From assembly GCA_947505995.1 (NCBI GenBank), contig CANNNB010000060.1, positions 1-11,533 on the forward strand: 11,533 bases of DNA, in the 5' to 3' direction. This document shows, one piece after another, positions 1 to 6,611 of the stretch. The DNA is from Comamonadaceae bacterium (GTDB lineage Bacteria > Pseudomonadota > Gammaproteobacteria > Burkholderiales > Burkholderiaceae). The notes beneath the pieces are model-generated. The model was given only the letters and a program-made list of their open reading frames with translations. It did no database searches and had not been told where the DNA came from. The stretch's first letter is position 1. Each line of letters begins with the position of its first letter. A program made the position numbers and the translations under genes.

Positions 1-42
1 AAGGGGATTAGTGCAGAAGAAAATTGATGTTCCTTTTAATGA

Positions 43-297
43 AATCACTCTCCTCATGGATCCATCTGGCGCCCTAATCGGATCACCTACCTTGGTAATG
101 GTGCTGACGCAATGCCCGAGATCAAAAATACTGGCATTGGCGCTTACAAAGCTCAACACGAGAAGTGGAAAAACGAAACAACTTTTTTTCATCTTATTTC
201 ACCTCAAAATCGATTGATCGATTACCACGCCTACCAGCATTATCTTCAACCACCATTAAAACAGGAAAGCGCATCCTTTGAGATTAATTACAAATAG
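43..297 (+). CDS. doubtful short ORF, possible gene remnant, unidentified
   Basis: This frame is open from 43 to the stop at 295-297, with its first ATG at 112 (61 residues from there). The translation has a plausible soluble composition (for example GIGAYKAQHEKWKNE), but I recognise no family. The ATG at 112 has no convincing ribosome binding site. A second frame, starting at a GTG at 11 just after AAGGGG, overlaps it up to 217 and also looks unremarkable. One of the two may be the broken end of a gene whose start lies left of the window. The 3' end overlaps the convergent lipoprotein gene by 14 bases. Nothing else is visible in 1-283. Confidence 0.2.
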   Translation, partial: NHSPHGSIWRPNRITYLGNGADAMPEIKNTGIGAYKAQHEKWKNETTFFHLISPQNRLIDYHAYQHYLQPPLKQESASFEINYK

Positions 298-649
298 TTT
301 GATATGTGTTGGAAAGAGCGTTGTATTGTGTAGTGCAGCGTACAGATTGCGGAAAAGTTGGTAACGGAGCGGCTGGAGCATACGTTCGGCGTTGGCCTTG
401 TTGAAGCAGTTGCATCGAAGTGCCCATACCTTGCAATGCACTTGCTCGTATTTGTAAATACTCAGCCGTTGTGCAATGCCCAGCACCCCTTCTAATTAAT
501 TCTGATTTGATGCCTGGGTCCATTAGCTGTGGACTAAGGGGGGCCGCATAGGCATCGCATAACCGCTGGACAGATGCAGTTCTCATTTCCTCTGGAGTCA
601 ACGCACAACCACTGAGGGTCAAGGCAGTAATTAAAAAAAGTAATTTCAT
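284..649 (-). CDS. small outer-membrane lipoprotein
   Basis: A 121-residue protein with a classic lipoprotein signal: a short charged start, a hydrophobic stretch at residues 3-12 and the lipobox L-S-G-C at 12-15. Cys15 would be lipidated. The next residue is Ala, not Asp, which favours outer-membrane sorting. The mature part has four further cysteines (31, 59, 105, 120), suggesting two disulfides. The segment LCDAY...IKSELIRRGAGHC (30-59) resembles a recurring pattern in small proteobacterial lipoproteins, with L-C-x-x-Y followed by E-L-x-R-R-G-x-x-C. The frame stays open upstream to 787, but the ATG at 649 is chosen because it places the signal peptide at the N-terminus; its ribosome site (AAAAGAC) is weak. 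It lies 25 bases after the 76-aa gene, probably in one transcript. In an integrated element such a lipoprotein is a candidate superinfection-exclusion or conversion factor, but that is inference. Confidence 0.8.
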   Translation of the reverse strand: MKLLFLITALTLSGCALTPEEMRTASVQRLCDAYAAPLSPQLMDPGIKSELIRRGAGHCTTAEYLQIRASALQGMGTSMQLLQQGQRRTYAPAAPLPTFPQSVRCTTQYNALSNTYQTICN

Positions 650-674
650 TAATGTCTTTTGGTTGAAATTGTAA

Positions 675-905
675 CTAAGTGTTGTTAGAGATTTTTGAAG
701 TATCTTGAAGAATATGGCCCGAAGGGTTTGCCGGCAGGTGTTCCTCTTGGCCTGCTTGGGAATTATGAGGACGATCCAATTTTCCAATAACTTTGTAATT
801 TTTGTTTTTCATACCAGAAAACGGCAAAGGTATTGCAGCCTGATGTTTTGAATAATAAACATCAAGCTGCGCGTTGGTTAGTTTTGAGAAATATTCAACA
901 GGCAT
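675..905 (-). CDS. hypothetical 76-residue protein
   Basis: I do not recognise this protein. It begins MPVEYFSKLTNAQLDVYYSKH, which looks like a short helical N-terminus. Its second half is polar, rich in Gln, Asn, His and Pro, and likely disordered. It has no signal peptide, membrane segment or cysteine. The ATG at 905 is preferred over an in-frame TTG at 917 because GGGAG sits five bases upstream of it. The gene ends 25 bases before the lipoprotein gene on the same strand, so the two probably form a small cargo operon. A 6-bp hairpin lies in its leader at 936-954. Its place at the distal end of the element suggests accessory function; none can be named. Confidence 0.6.
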   Translation of the reverse strand: MPVEYFSKLTNAQLDVYYSKHQAAIPLPFSGMKNKNYKVIGKLDRPHNSQAGQEEHLPANPSGHILQDTSKISNNT

Positions 906-935
906 ATCAACTCCCAAAAAACCGCGGCCACACGT

Positions 936-954
936 GGGTCGCGTTTCACGACCC
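936..954. promoter_or_regulatory. hairpin in the leader of the 76-aa gene
   Basis: GGGTCG (936-941) pairs perfectly with CGACCC (949-954) across a seven-base loop. On the plus strand it is followed by GTCTTTT, which resembles a weak terminator, but no plus-strand gene precedes it. On the minus strand it lies about 30 bases upstream of the GTG-free, ATG-started 76-aa gene, and a T6 run follows about 16 bases after the stem. It could separate transcription of the terminase-like gene from the small genes beyond it, or act in the leader. No clear promoter is seen in 918-1096. Confidence 0.35.
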
Positions 955-1096
955 GTCTTTTCTGTCTACGTCAAATTGTTGCTTTGATTTTGCATTGAAT
1001 TAGCCCACTTGCCTAGAGCCGAATCCTTAAAGTGGCTTATTTAGCCGAATTTCGTTTTTCTACTCTCAATTGCAAAGCCGCAAGGGTAAGTTCTTG

Positions 1097-1519
1097 TTAT
1101 TCATCGCCGCTTGCCTTTGCTCCAAAGCCATTAGGTGCGTATCGCTCGGCCAACTTCACCCGCCCATCAATTCTTAGTCGTGCGGTTTGCAAGTCCTCCA
1201 GCGTTGCGTCATCGGCAATTTGAATTGTTTGCTCGGCAATCACTTGCGCTGCTTTTTTGCGTGCTTCACGATATAGCATTTCTCTCTCAGGCATAAAATA
1301 AAGCCACCTGTTGAAGGTGGACAGCGATAGCCCCAACCCCTCGGCAATGGTCACCACAGTGGCACCAGCAGCCACTTCGTCCCAAACCGCTATCTGTGGC
1401 CCACCAGCAGCGTGAATGGCTTTGTTGGCAGTGCGTCTGTACTCGCGTTCGGCTTGTGTACGAACAATATTTTTAGCGCCATGGTCGGCAATGTCTGCCA
1501 GTGTTTTGCGTTTAGTCAT
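1097..1519 (-). CDS. phage terminase small subunit-like protein (TerS)
   Basis: A 140-residue protein resembling the small subunit of phage packaging terminases. TerS forms a ring that binds the pac or cos site and hands DNA to the large subunit. Residues about 47-75 form a helix-turn-helix (WDEVAAGATVVTIAEGLGLS followed by STFNRWL). Residues 90-135 carry a helical segment with AEQTIQIADDAT and RLRIDGRVKLAERYAP, followed by GFGAK. This is the arrangement seen in Sf6 gp1-like small terminases (HTH, then a D-D-A motif and an R-L-R-I-D-x-R-K-like helix). The ATG at 1519 is preferred to the in-frame TTG at 1537, with GGA eight bases upstream. No large terminase, portal or capsid gene is beside it, so it is an orphan. 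It follows the primase-helicase gene after about 200 bases on the same strand. An orphan TerS is typical of satellites that redirect a helper's packaging; a relic of a decayed prophage is the alternative. Confidence 0.75.
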   Translation of the reverse strand: MTKRKTLADIADHGAKNIVRTQAEREYRRTANKAIHAAGGPQIAVWDEVAAGATVVTIAEGLGLSLSTFNRWLYFMPEREMLYREARKKAAQVIAEQTIQIADDATLEDLQTARLRIDGRVKLAERYAPNGFGAKASGDE

Positions 1520-1567
1520 TTGTTCATTCCAATTCAAAATTTTTTCTGTGTGTTTGCTGCCCAGTCA

Positions 1568-1720
1568 ATGTAGCCCCACTGTTTTTAGTCAAGGGGGGCC
1601 TGAGCCAGTTATCTACCCCGCCTTACAAAGCACCAAAAACTTCTTCCCGCTACCCCCCACACCCCCCCACGCCAAACGGCGGACGGCGTAGCCGTCCCGC
1701 CGTGGAGCATTTTCCGCCGT
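1568..1720. promoter_or_regulatory. intergenic stretch with G tracts and possible terS promoter
   Basis: This stretch lies between the primase-helicase and terS genes. The minus strand carries G tracts of 7, 6, 3 and 4 bases (plus-strand C runs at 1662-1668, 1653-1658, 1646-1648 and 1616-1619), enough in principle for a G-quadruplex. The plus strand has a G6 run at 1593-1598. Nearer terS, two TTGACT hexamers occur on the minus strand (1587-1592 and 1563-1568), 24 bases apart. Each is a 5/6 match to a -35 box, but neither has a good -10 box, so the promoter call is weak. ATGTAGCC at 1568-1575 repeats a motif found twice near the att site. Confidence 0.3.
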
Positions 1721-1754
1721 TCAACTAATCAGCGGCCTAACGGCGGATGGCGTA
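1675..1754. repeat. iteron-like cluster and GC hairpin, candidate origin
   Basis: The 9-mer AACGGCGGA occurs three times within 73 bases: plus strand at 1675-1683 and 1739-1747, and minus strand at 1713-1721. The two plus copies sit in a longer near-repeat (AACGGCGGAYGGCGTA, 15 of 16 identical). The first copy also forms a hairpin: 1677-1687 pairs with 1691-1702 around GTA with one bulged base. The cluster spans the stop codon of the primase-helicase gene. Origins just downstream of, or inside the 3' end of, the replication gene are known in SaPI-type satellites, so this is a reasonable origin candidate. It could instead be only a terminator-like GC structure, although no T tract follows. Confidence 0.4.
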
Positions 1755-4024
1755 AATTCTTCCTCGTTTGGCTTTTCTTCTTGCAACGCACCAACCGACT
1801 TCACTATTACCGGAAGTTGTGCAGACAACCCTGCAAACAATTGACCGGCTTGCGTTAATTCCCATCGGTTCTTAGGTTTGTAATCAGCAGATTTGTAATC
1901 AAACCTCTCCAACCACTTTGCTCGTTGGCATTGGTTGAGTAACCGCTGGGTGTCCTCACGCTTCAAACCTAGCACCTTGAAGACTGGCTCACTTTTCAGA
2001 ATTGCAAATGCATGGTCTCTCGCCATGGTGCTGGTGCCGCAATATTGCTCACGGCTTGCAAACTCATGAATCATCCTAAGCAGTTTGATGCAAAGTTCAT
2101 CATCTGCTTTAGCTGCTAACCGCGCCGCTTGCGGGTCTAGGTCAGCATAAGAAGCGCCATCAGCTAAGCGGGGCATCATTTCGCCTTTTTGCCACGTCAG
2201 CGTTAACTTCTCACGTTTGCAGCCTAAATTGAGCTTTTGATGGTCGATGTTGAGATTGCCGTTATCTTCACGCTTCATAAACAATCGGCTTCTGACACTG
2301 TTATGCCAAGCCGTAGAACCCGTGTAACCCTCGGAGTTTTCAGACTGTTTTGAACGTGATGTGTTTTTGTCAACGTGCGCCAACAGCAGCAGGGCAGCGT
2401 TGCCGGGTTTCAAAATCTGACTTAACGAACGAATGAAAGCCCTCACTTGACGGCGCTGTATTTCATCACCCCCAAAGGCATCGCTGGCGTTATCAATCAC
2501 TGCCAGCCCTACTTCATAAGTTTTGACTAGCTGCTTCATTTCAAAATAGGTGCGGGTCGTGTCTCCACCTTGGCGGTTGTCAGCGGAAAACAATTCGGGA
2601 TACTCAGCGCCATCAACAACGGTTAGCTTGTCACCTAACTCGCTAGGGTCGATAAACCATATTCGGCAAATGCCAGCCAACCGGTAACGCACCACTGGTG
2701 CGCTGTCCTCTAGGCTCACAAACAAAGTGTTGCATTGAACTGTATCCACGCCAAAAAGTGGTCTGCCCAGCGCGGCTGCTACGCATAACATGAGGCCAAT
2801 GGTGCTCTTGCCGGCAGCACCATGCGCTGCTAGCAGGGACACCTCGCCTTTAGGCAGGTATCCATCCCACACAAACGCTGGCGCTGGGGATGGATTACTT
2901 ATTACGTCATTGATGCTGACTGGCGTTAGTGCCGGTGGTAACACTTCCCCCGTTTCTTTATCAATCGTTAAGCCTGAAAAGTCAGCTTGAGCAGATTGAC
3001 GGGAAAAGGTTAAAGCTTTGAAGCCTGGGTGCCTTTGGGCTTGCCACAAAACAGTGGCAATGGTTAGCCCCTTATCTGAAATGGCGCGGTCGTACTTGCG
3101 GCTAGTTTCAGCGTAACCTTTGTACTTAACACTGGTGCTAGACCAATTAATAAAAAGTTCTCGGCCGTGTTCGCCTAAATCATTTTGCAGTGCCACACCA
3201 ATTCGCCACCAATCCGGCTCTTGCATATCGGCGCTAAGGTATTGAAGGGCGTTTACGGCCTTCAAATACGTTTCGTGAGGGTTGCTAACGTATTGACGCG
3301 CTGAGGCCTGCAAGGGGGGGTTAAAGCCCTCATGATTGGCTTTTGGCGCCAGCGCTGGAGCTAGGCTGAGAAAGTCTTGATTTTCACTTTGCTTTGGTGA
3401 CACTGGCTCGGGCGCGATCTTTTGTTTTGCAATGCCAAGGTCAATTAATAGCGTCTCTAAATCGTCTATTTCAACGACTTCGCCTTTCATAGCCTCACCG
3501 GTTAAAAGAATTGATTTTTTGTCACTAGATTCAAGGCCAAATATTTCAACCTCTTGACCCTCAGCCAGCGGATAGTTTCTTAGGATATTGTTGGCGGTCT
3601 TAGCAAAGACAAAAACATGACGGCCAACGCCCGACAGCGATTTTTCGGTAAGTACATTTTTCTCAACCACCCAACTCCTCAATCTCAAAATGGCTTGGTG
3701 CGTTTTGTCGCTGTTGGGCTTGTGTTTCATATCAACGTCTAAGCAGACCAAATACCCTTTGCCTTCAACGAAATTAGGCTTGTTCATGTTCAGCCCAAAA
3801 TATTGGCCGTGCTGAATGGCCTCCATGCCGTAAACATCGCTTGCGGTAAAAAGGGCTTCGTCTGAAATTACAGCAGGAACCCCAGCCTTACCATCACGCC
3901 GGATTGGTTTTTTGATGAGCCTTCCGTCTTTTTTTGAAACGTCAAACGTACAGAACAATACTTGAGCTGCATCGCCTAGCTTGAGCGCCATGGCTTGGCT
4001 TTTGTCGAAAGTGGTGAAGTTCAT
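1721..4024 (-). CDS. primase-helicase (AEP primase plus AAA_25/RepA-like ATPase)
   Basis: A 767-residue replication protein expected to open and prime the element's origin. Residues about 15-200 look like an archaeo-eukaryotic primase/PrimPol core: LDVDM at 95-99 gives the D-x-D metal site (Asp96, Asp98), SGVGRHVF at 131-138 gives the x-H motif (His136), and VEIF at 159-162 with LLTGE at 173-177 gives the third motif. Residues about 250-335 resemble a PriCT-2 domain (DWWRIGVALQ and YDRAISDKG). Residues about 385-600 are a RecA-fold helicase: Walker A G-A-A-G-K-S-T at 402-408, Walker B ending at Asp511, ALLLLAH at 544-550, and GSTAWHNSVRSR at 569-580. The last ~130 residues resemble a winged helix. 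All catalytic motifs are intact. The ATG overlaps the previous stop codon (ATGA), showing translational coupling. A primase-helicase of this type is common in phages, satellites and integrative elements. Confidence 0.85.
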   Translation of the reverse strand: MNFTTFDKSQAMALKLGDAAQVLFCTFDVSKKDGRLIKKPIRRDGKAGVPAVISDEALFTASDVYGMEAIQHGQYFGLNMNKPNFVEGKGYLVCLDVDMKHKPNSDKTHQAILRLRSWVVEKNVLTEKSLSGVGRHVFVFAKTANNILRNYPLAEGQEVEIFGLESSDKKSILLTGEAMKGEVVEIDDLETLLIDLGIAKQKIAPEPVSPKQSENQDFLSLAPALAPKANHEGFNPPLQASARQYVSNPHETYLKAVNALQYLSADMQEPDWWRIGVALQNDLGEHGRELFINWSSTSVKYKGYAETSRKYDRAISDKGLTIATVLWQAQRHPGFKALTFSRQSAQADFSGLTIDKETGEVLPPALTPVSINDVISNPSPAPAFVWDGYLPKGEVSLLAAHGAAGKSTIGLMLCVAAALGRPLFGVDTVQCNTLFVSLEDSAPVVRYRLAGICRIWFIDPSELGDKLTVVDGAEYPELFSADNRQGGDTTRTYFEMKQLVKTYEVGLAVIDNASDAFGGDEIQRRQVRAFIRSLSQILKPGNAALLLLAHVDKNTSRSKQSENSEGYTGSTAWHNSVRSRLFMKREDNGNLNIDHQKLNLGCKREKLTLTWQKGEMMPRLADGASYADLDPQAARLAAKADDELCIKLLRMIHEFASREQYCGTSTMARDHAFAILKSEPVFKVLGLKREDTQRLLNQCQRAKWLERFDYKSADYKPKNRWELTQAGQLFAGLSAQLPVIVKSVGALQEEKPNEEEFTPSAVRPLIS

Positions 4025-4398
4025 ACTGCACCGCCTTGCTGATAAAGCGCAAATGCAGCTTGCTTAGCTTTTGGTGGCACTGAGTAAAGGGCTATCTTGC
4101 GGCCCCAGCCGATGCACTTAACGCGAACGGATATTGGTTCCCATCCTAAATAATCTAGCTCCTTTATTTCAGCGGCTAAGCGCCATCCGTTGCCTGCCTT
4201 AAGCCATTCAAGCTGGGTTAAGTCACGCTCCAGCAGTGAGAGTAATACTTGCTCAGTGGCGCTGTTTTTTGGCGGCATTAAAGGGCAAAATATAGGCAGG
4301 TAGAACATTTCGGCTTGCTCTCTAGAAACCCCGTTTGCTTGGTCGGCTGCCGGGGTTTCGTCTTTTGTGGCACTTGGGCTAATTTCAATCATTAACAT
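4021..4398 (-). CDS. winged-helix-like DNA-binding protein
   Basis: A 125-residue protein. Its second half (about 47-108) reads as a winged helix: SATEQVLLSLLERDLTQLEW, then a helix containing RLAAEIKELDYLGW, then a wing ending in KIALYSVP. This resembles the HTH_39 type found in many phages and integrative elements (typically a helix, then LAARIHELRxxGY). The N-terminal ~45 residues are polar and probably disordered. The frame is open back to 4464, but I chose the ATG at 4398: an AAGGGGGG tract lies just upstream, and this start limits overlap with the previous gene to 14 bases. An ATG at 4392 is also possible. It overlaps the primase-helicase start by four bases, so the two proteins are probably made together. 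It may recognise the origin or control the operon; that is inference. Confidence 0.6.
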   Translation of the reverse strand: MLMIEISPSATKDETPAADQANGVSREQAEMFYLPIFCPLMPPKNSATEQVLLSLLERDLTQLEWLKAGNGWRLAAEIKELDYLGWEPISVRVKCIGWGRKIALYSVPPKAKQAAFALYQQGGAV

Positions 4399-4657
4399 GG
4401 CCGCCCCCCTTAGCTTTATGCATTGCTTTTTCAGCAGCTCTTTTTGCTGCTCGGCGTTGAACACGGCTGTGCACCATATTTGCTATAGCTTGCTGTTCAG
4501 TATTGATTTTCACATCTGGTTTGCAAATACAGTCTGATATGAGCTGTGACTCAGCAGCAGGGCAGTAGTTATCGTGCTCTATCCCTATAAAGTGAATCCC
4601 AGGTTTTTGAATTTGCTCAATTAGTCGCTGTAAATTTTGAGTTTGAGTTGTTGTCAT
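4385..4657 (-). CDS. hypothetical 90-residue basic protein
   Basis: I do not recognise this family. The N-terminus (TQNLQRLIEQIQKPG) is helical. The middle has three cysteines (32, 43, 45) in a pattern that could bind metal but matches no zinc finger I know. Residues about 65-85 (VQRRAAKRAAEKAMHKAK) form a strongly basic helix suited to nucleic-acid binding. The ATG at 4657 overlaps the alpA-like stop codon (ATGA) and has GGAG seven bases upstream. An in-frame upstream start at 4678 would overlap the alpA-like gene by 25 bases and is less likely. Its last codons overlap the following gene. Being locked between a DNA-binding regulator and the replication genes suggests an accessory role in replication or excision. 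Confidence 0.6.
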   Translation of the reverse strand: MTTTQTQNLQRLIEQIQKPGIHFIGIEHDNYCPAAESQLISDCICKPDVKINTEQQAIANMVHSRVQRRAAKRAAEKAMHKAKGGGHVND

Positions 4658-4869
4658 GATTGCACTCCAAGCAAACAACGAATGTCAGCAACAGACCATG
4701 CAAGGCGGCCATTGATTCGTGTTGGAATGATTGGTGTTTTCTTTTTACCCATTGCCCAAACTCTAAGGGTCTGAGCACTTCGCATAAGGTAAAAAGCCGC
4801 CTGTTCAGTTTTGACTGAGGTTTGAGTTAGATTTTCAAGGGAGGGGAAAATCTGATTTGACGTAGCCAT
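4654..4869 (-). CDS. AlpA/excisionase-type helix-turn-helix protein
   Basis: A 71-residue protein of the MerR-like HTH fold used by AlpA regulators and excisionases. The diagnostic stretch is TEQAAFYLMRSAQTLRVWAM, followed by PTRINGRLAWSVADIRCLLG at about 49-68: helix-turn-helix, then a wing with R-I-N-G-R and a closing helix. In P4-like and PICI-like elements such proteins switch on integrase/excision or act as the directionality factor. The ATG at 4869 is chosen because AAAGGA lies seven bases upstream; the frame extends to 4917 without a good start. It is the first gene of a four-gene overlapping operon, which puts excision and replication under one promoter. Its probable targets are the repeats upstream at 4932-5061 and near the att site. 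Confidence 0.8.
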   Translation of the reverse strand: MATSNQIFPSLENLTQTSVKTEQAAFYLMRSAQTLRVWAMGKKKTPIIPTRINGRLAWSVADIRCLLGVQS

Positions 4870-5207
4870 GAATGCATCCTTTAAAAGATGATTTGAATGG
4901 CAACAAAAAGACCACACAAACCAAACACAAAAAACGGATTAACCGGTTTAGTGCTTGCTTTCATGTGGCCCTAGACTGTTTGTGTTTCCGTGGAATACGG
5001 TTAAACAGGTGTGGCTTCTACGGCAGCGCTTATTGATATTATCTCAATTTATTTGAATTGAAGTGCATTGACCTAGTGGACTAAATTAAAGTGCCAAGCA
5101 ATTTTCAACTGTTAGCGCGCCAGAGCCTATTTTAAAAAACAGCAATTCTGTCCATCAGCGTTACGTCGATTTGATTCCCATTTTCTAAGCAGGTGTAAAA
5201 ACAACTT
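4870..5207. promoter_or_regulatory. alpA-operon control region with palindromes
   Basis: This gene-free stretch of 338 bases lies between the integrase stop and the alpA-like start. It contains the 8-bp palindrome AACCGGTT (4941-4948), two CGGTTWA copies (4944-4950 and 4998-5004), ATTGATATT (5032-5040) and an inverted repeat TCAATT-6-AATTGA (5044-5061). On the minus strand GATAAT, a 5/6 match to a -10 box, lies at 5038-5043 beside the inverted repeat, but no matching -35 box is seen at normal spacing. This suggests a regulated or activator-dependent promoter for the operon. The exact start of transcription cannot be placed from sequence. Confidence 0.4.
5134..5151 (-). terminator. weak terminator after the integrase gene
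   Basis: On the minus strand, about 57 bases past the integrase stop, ACAG and CTGT (5148-5151 with 5139-5142) pair around a five-base loop and run straight into six T residues (plus-strand A6 at 5134-5139). The stem is short and AT-rich, so termination would be partial at best. Read-through into the alpA operon cannot be excluded. Confidence 0.3.
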
Positions 5208-6551
5208 TCAGTTCACGGAGCGCAGCTTGACGGGCTCAGACTTAGCATCAAAGTCAATTTCAGCCTGTTCCAAAATCCACGCCTCTATACGTTTGTGATG
5301 CAGCGCCAGCAGTTCCAGCGGGCGAACGGTGTAATGCTTTTCAGCGGTGGCGCTGGGTTTATGGCCTTGGATTTGCGCCACCACACCCACGGGTACTTCC
5401 AGCCACTCGGTCAGGCTTTTGAAAGAACGGCGCAGGCCGTGCAGGGTCAGACCGTCTAGACCTGCCACCTTGCAGGCGCGGTGGTGTGGTGTGTTGGGTT
5501 CGGTCAGGCAGCCGCTGGCGCTGGTGGGGCTTGAGAAAACCCATTCATTACGTCGCGGCAAACTGACCAGCAGGCTTGCCACGTAAGGGGTCAGGGGGAT
5601 TTCGCGGATGCCTTCCACCTTGTCGCGGATGACAACTCCAAGCCATTTGGTATTCACATCCTCCCAGCGCAGGCTCAGCACCTCACCCGGTCTTGCCCCG
5701 GTCAGCAGCATCGTTTGCAGGCAAGCGGAAATGACGGGGTTTTGCAGTTGCGTAACTGCGGCAAACCATGCGTGCAGTTGTCCTTTTTGCAGGTTGTCGG
5801 TCTTGGTGCCAGCTTTGCCAAATGCTTCGCGGACTTTTTTGGTCTTAGCAGGGTTCTTGGCGGGCACCAGCGCAGCGTATTTGGGTTGTTCAGCGCACCA
5901 TGTCAAGAACACGGTCAGTAGTCGCCATGCAAGCCTAGCTGAGGAAGGGCGTGTTTTGCCTTCCGAAGCGGCCCATGCCTCTATGCGCTCAGGGGTCAGG
6001 TCCACAATGCGAAGCAGCATCAAGCTGGCAAGTGGCCCCGGCTGGGTCAAGGCAAACTTTCCCCCATGCTTTTTGGATGCTTGTCCTCCGGCTTTGGCTT
6101 TGTCCAAGTGGTCACGGTAGTGCAGGGCACCCCAAAATGAGCGGCGCTGTTCAAGGTAGTCGTTCCAGACTTCGCCCACGGTCAGTGCTTGCACCTTGTT
6201 GGCTGTCATCTTTGCGGCTTGTTGGGCTTCACGCTGGCGCTGCAACTCGCGGGGGTCTTCGCCTTGGTCAAGGACTACGCGCAGCTTGTTGGCCTCAGTC
6301 CTAGCGGTTTCAATGGTCCAGCTTCTTACATCGCCAATTGTGCGGCGCACTGTTTGGCGGTTTAGCTTGGCCTCAAAAACAAAAGACTTGGCGCCAGCAG
6401 GGGTGACCCTCACGCGTAGCGAAGGTGCTTTGCTGTCGCGTAAAAAGGCTTGGAATTTTCCTTGCGGGCAGGTTAGGCGTTCTATGGTGCCGATGGTTAG
6501 TTCGTGCGTCTGGGTAAGGTCCAGCGACGTGTATCTGCTAGGTCGTGCCAT
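5208..6551 (-). CDS. int: tyrosine recombinase / tRNA-site integrase
   Basis: A 447-residue integrase that joins the element's att site to the tRNA-His 3' end. The N-terminus (about 15-85) is an arm-type DNA-binding domain of the kind common in P4-like integrases (GKFQAFLRDSKAPSLRVRV and SFVFEAKLNRQTVRRTIGDV). A core-binding helical domain follows at about 120-235. The catalytic domain keeps every expected residue: Arg287 in TGARPGE, a likely Lys311 in DKVEGIREIPL, His371 and Arg374 in LHGLRRS, His397 in QGHK, and the nucleophile Tyr407 in EKHYT. The start at 6551 is the ATG preceded by AAGGA at seven bases; an in-frame TTG at 6566 and ATG at 6557 are less well placed. The gene is the one nearest the att site, about 165 bases away, and reads into the element. 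It looks richer in GC than the operon beyond it. Confidence 0.92.
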   Translation of the reverse strand: MARPSRYTSLDLTQTHELTIGTIERLTCPQGKFQAFLRDSKAPSLRVRVTPAGAKSFVFEAKLNRQTVRRTIGDVRSWTIETARTEANKLRVVLDQGEDPRELQRQREAQQAAKMTANKVQALTVGEVWNDYLEQRRSFWGALHYRDHLDKAKAGGQASKKHGGKFALTQPGPLASLMLLRIVDLTPERIEAWAASEGKTRPSSARLAWRLLTVFLTWCAEQPKYAALVPAKNPAKTKKVREAFGKAGTKTDNLQKGQLHAWFAAVTQLQNPVISACLQTMLLTGARPGEVLSLRWEDVNTKWLGVVIRDKVEGIREIPLTPYVASLLVSLPRRNEWVFSSPTSASGCLTEPNTPHHRACKVAGLDGLTLHGLRRSFKSLTEWLEVPVGVVAQIQGHKPSATAEKHYTVRPLELLALHHKRIEAWILEQAEIDFDAKSEPVKLRSVN

Positions 6552-6573
6552 GCTCATTTCCTTCAAATTTTCT

Positions 6574-6592
6574 ATGTAGCCACCATGTAGCC
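6574..6592 (+). repeat. paired ATGTAGCC direct repeats by the integrase start
   Basis: ATGTAGCC occurs at 6574-6581 and 6585-6592, 11 bases apart, about one helical turn. They lie between the integrase start and the att core, where arm-type integrase sites or promoter operators are expected. A third copy is at 1568-1575 upstream of the terS-like gene. Function is inferred from position only. Confidence 0.35.
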
Positions 6593-6611
6593 CAAAAAAC
6601 TCAATTTAGAA

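Noticed and set aside
256..486. Minus-strand ORF of 76 residues over the lipoprotein gene
   Set aside because: It is another frame of the same strand; the lipoprotein frame has a signal peptide and lipobox, this one has no recognisable feature.
1416..1691. Plus-strand ORF over the terS start and the C-rich intergenic stretch
   Set aside because: It is antisense to the terS-like gene and is kept open by the C-rich tract (proline run); no ribosome site or domain.
5347..6579. Several plus-strand ORFs opposite the integrase gene
   Set aside because: They are antisense shadows of a well-supported gene with complete catalytic motifs, and have skewed composition (many Arg, Ser, Ala) and no ribosome sites or domains.
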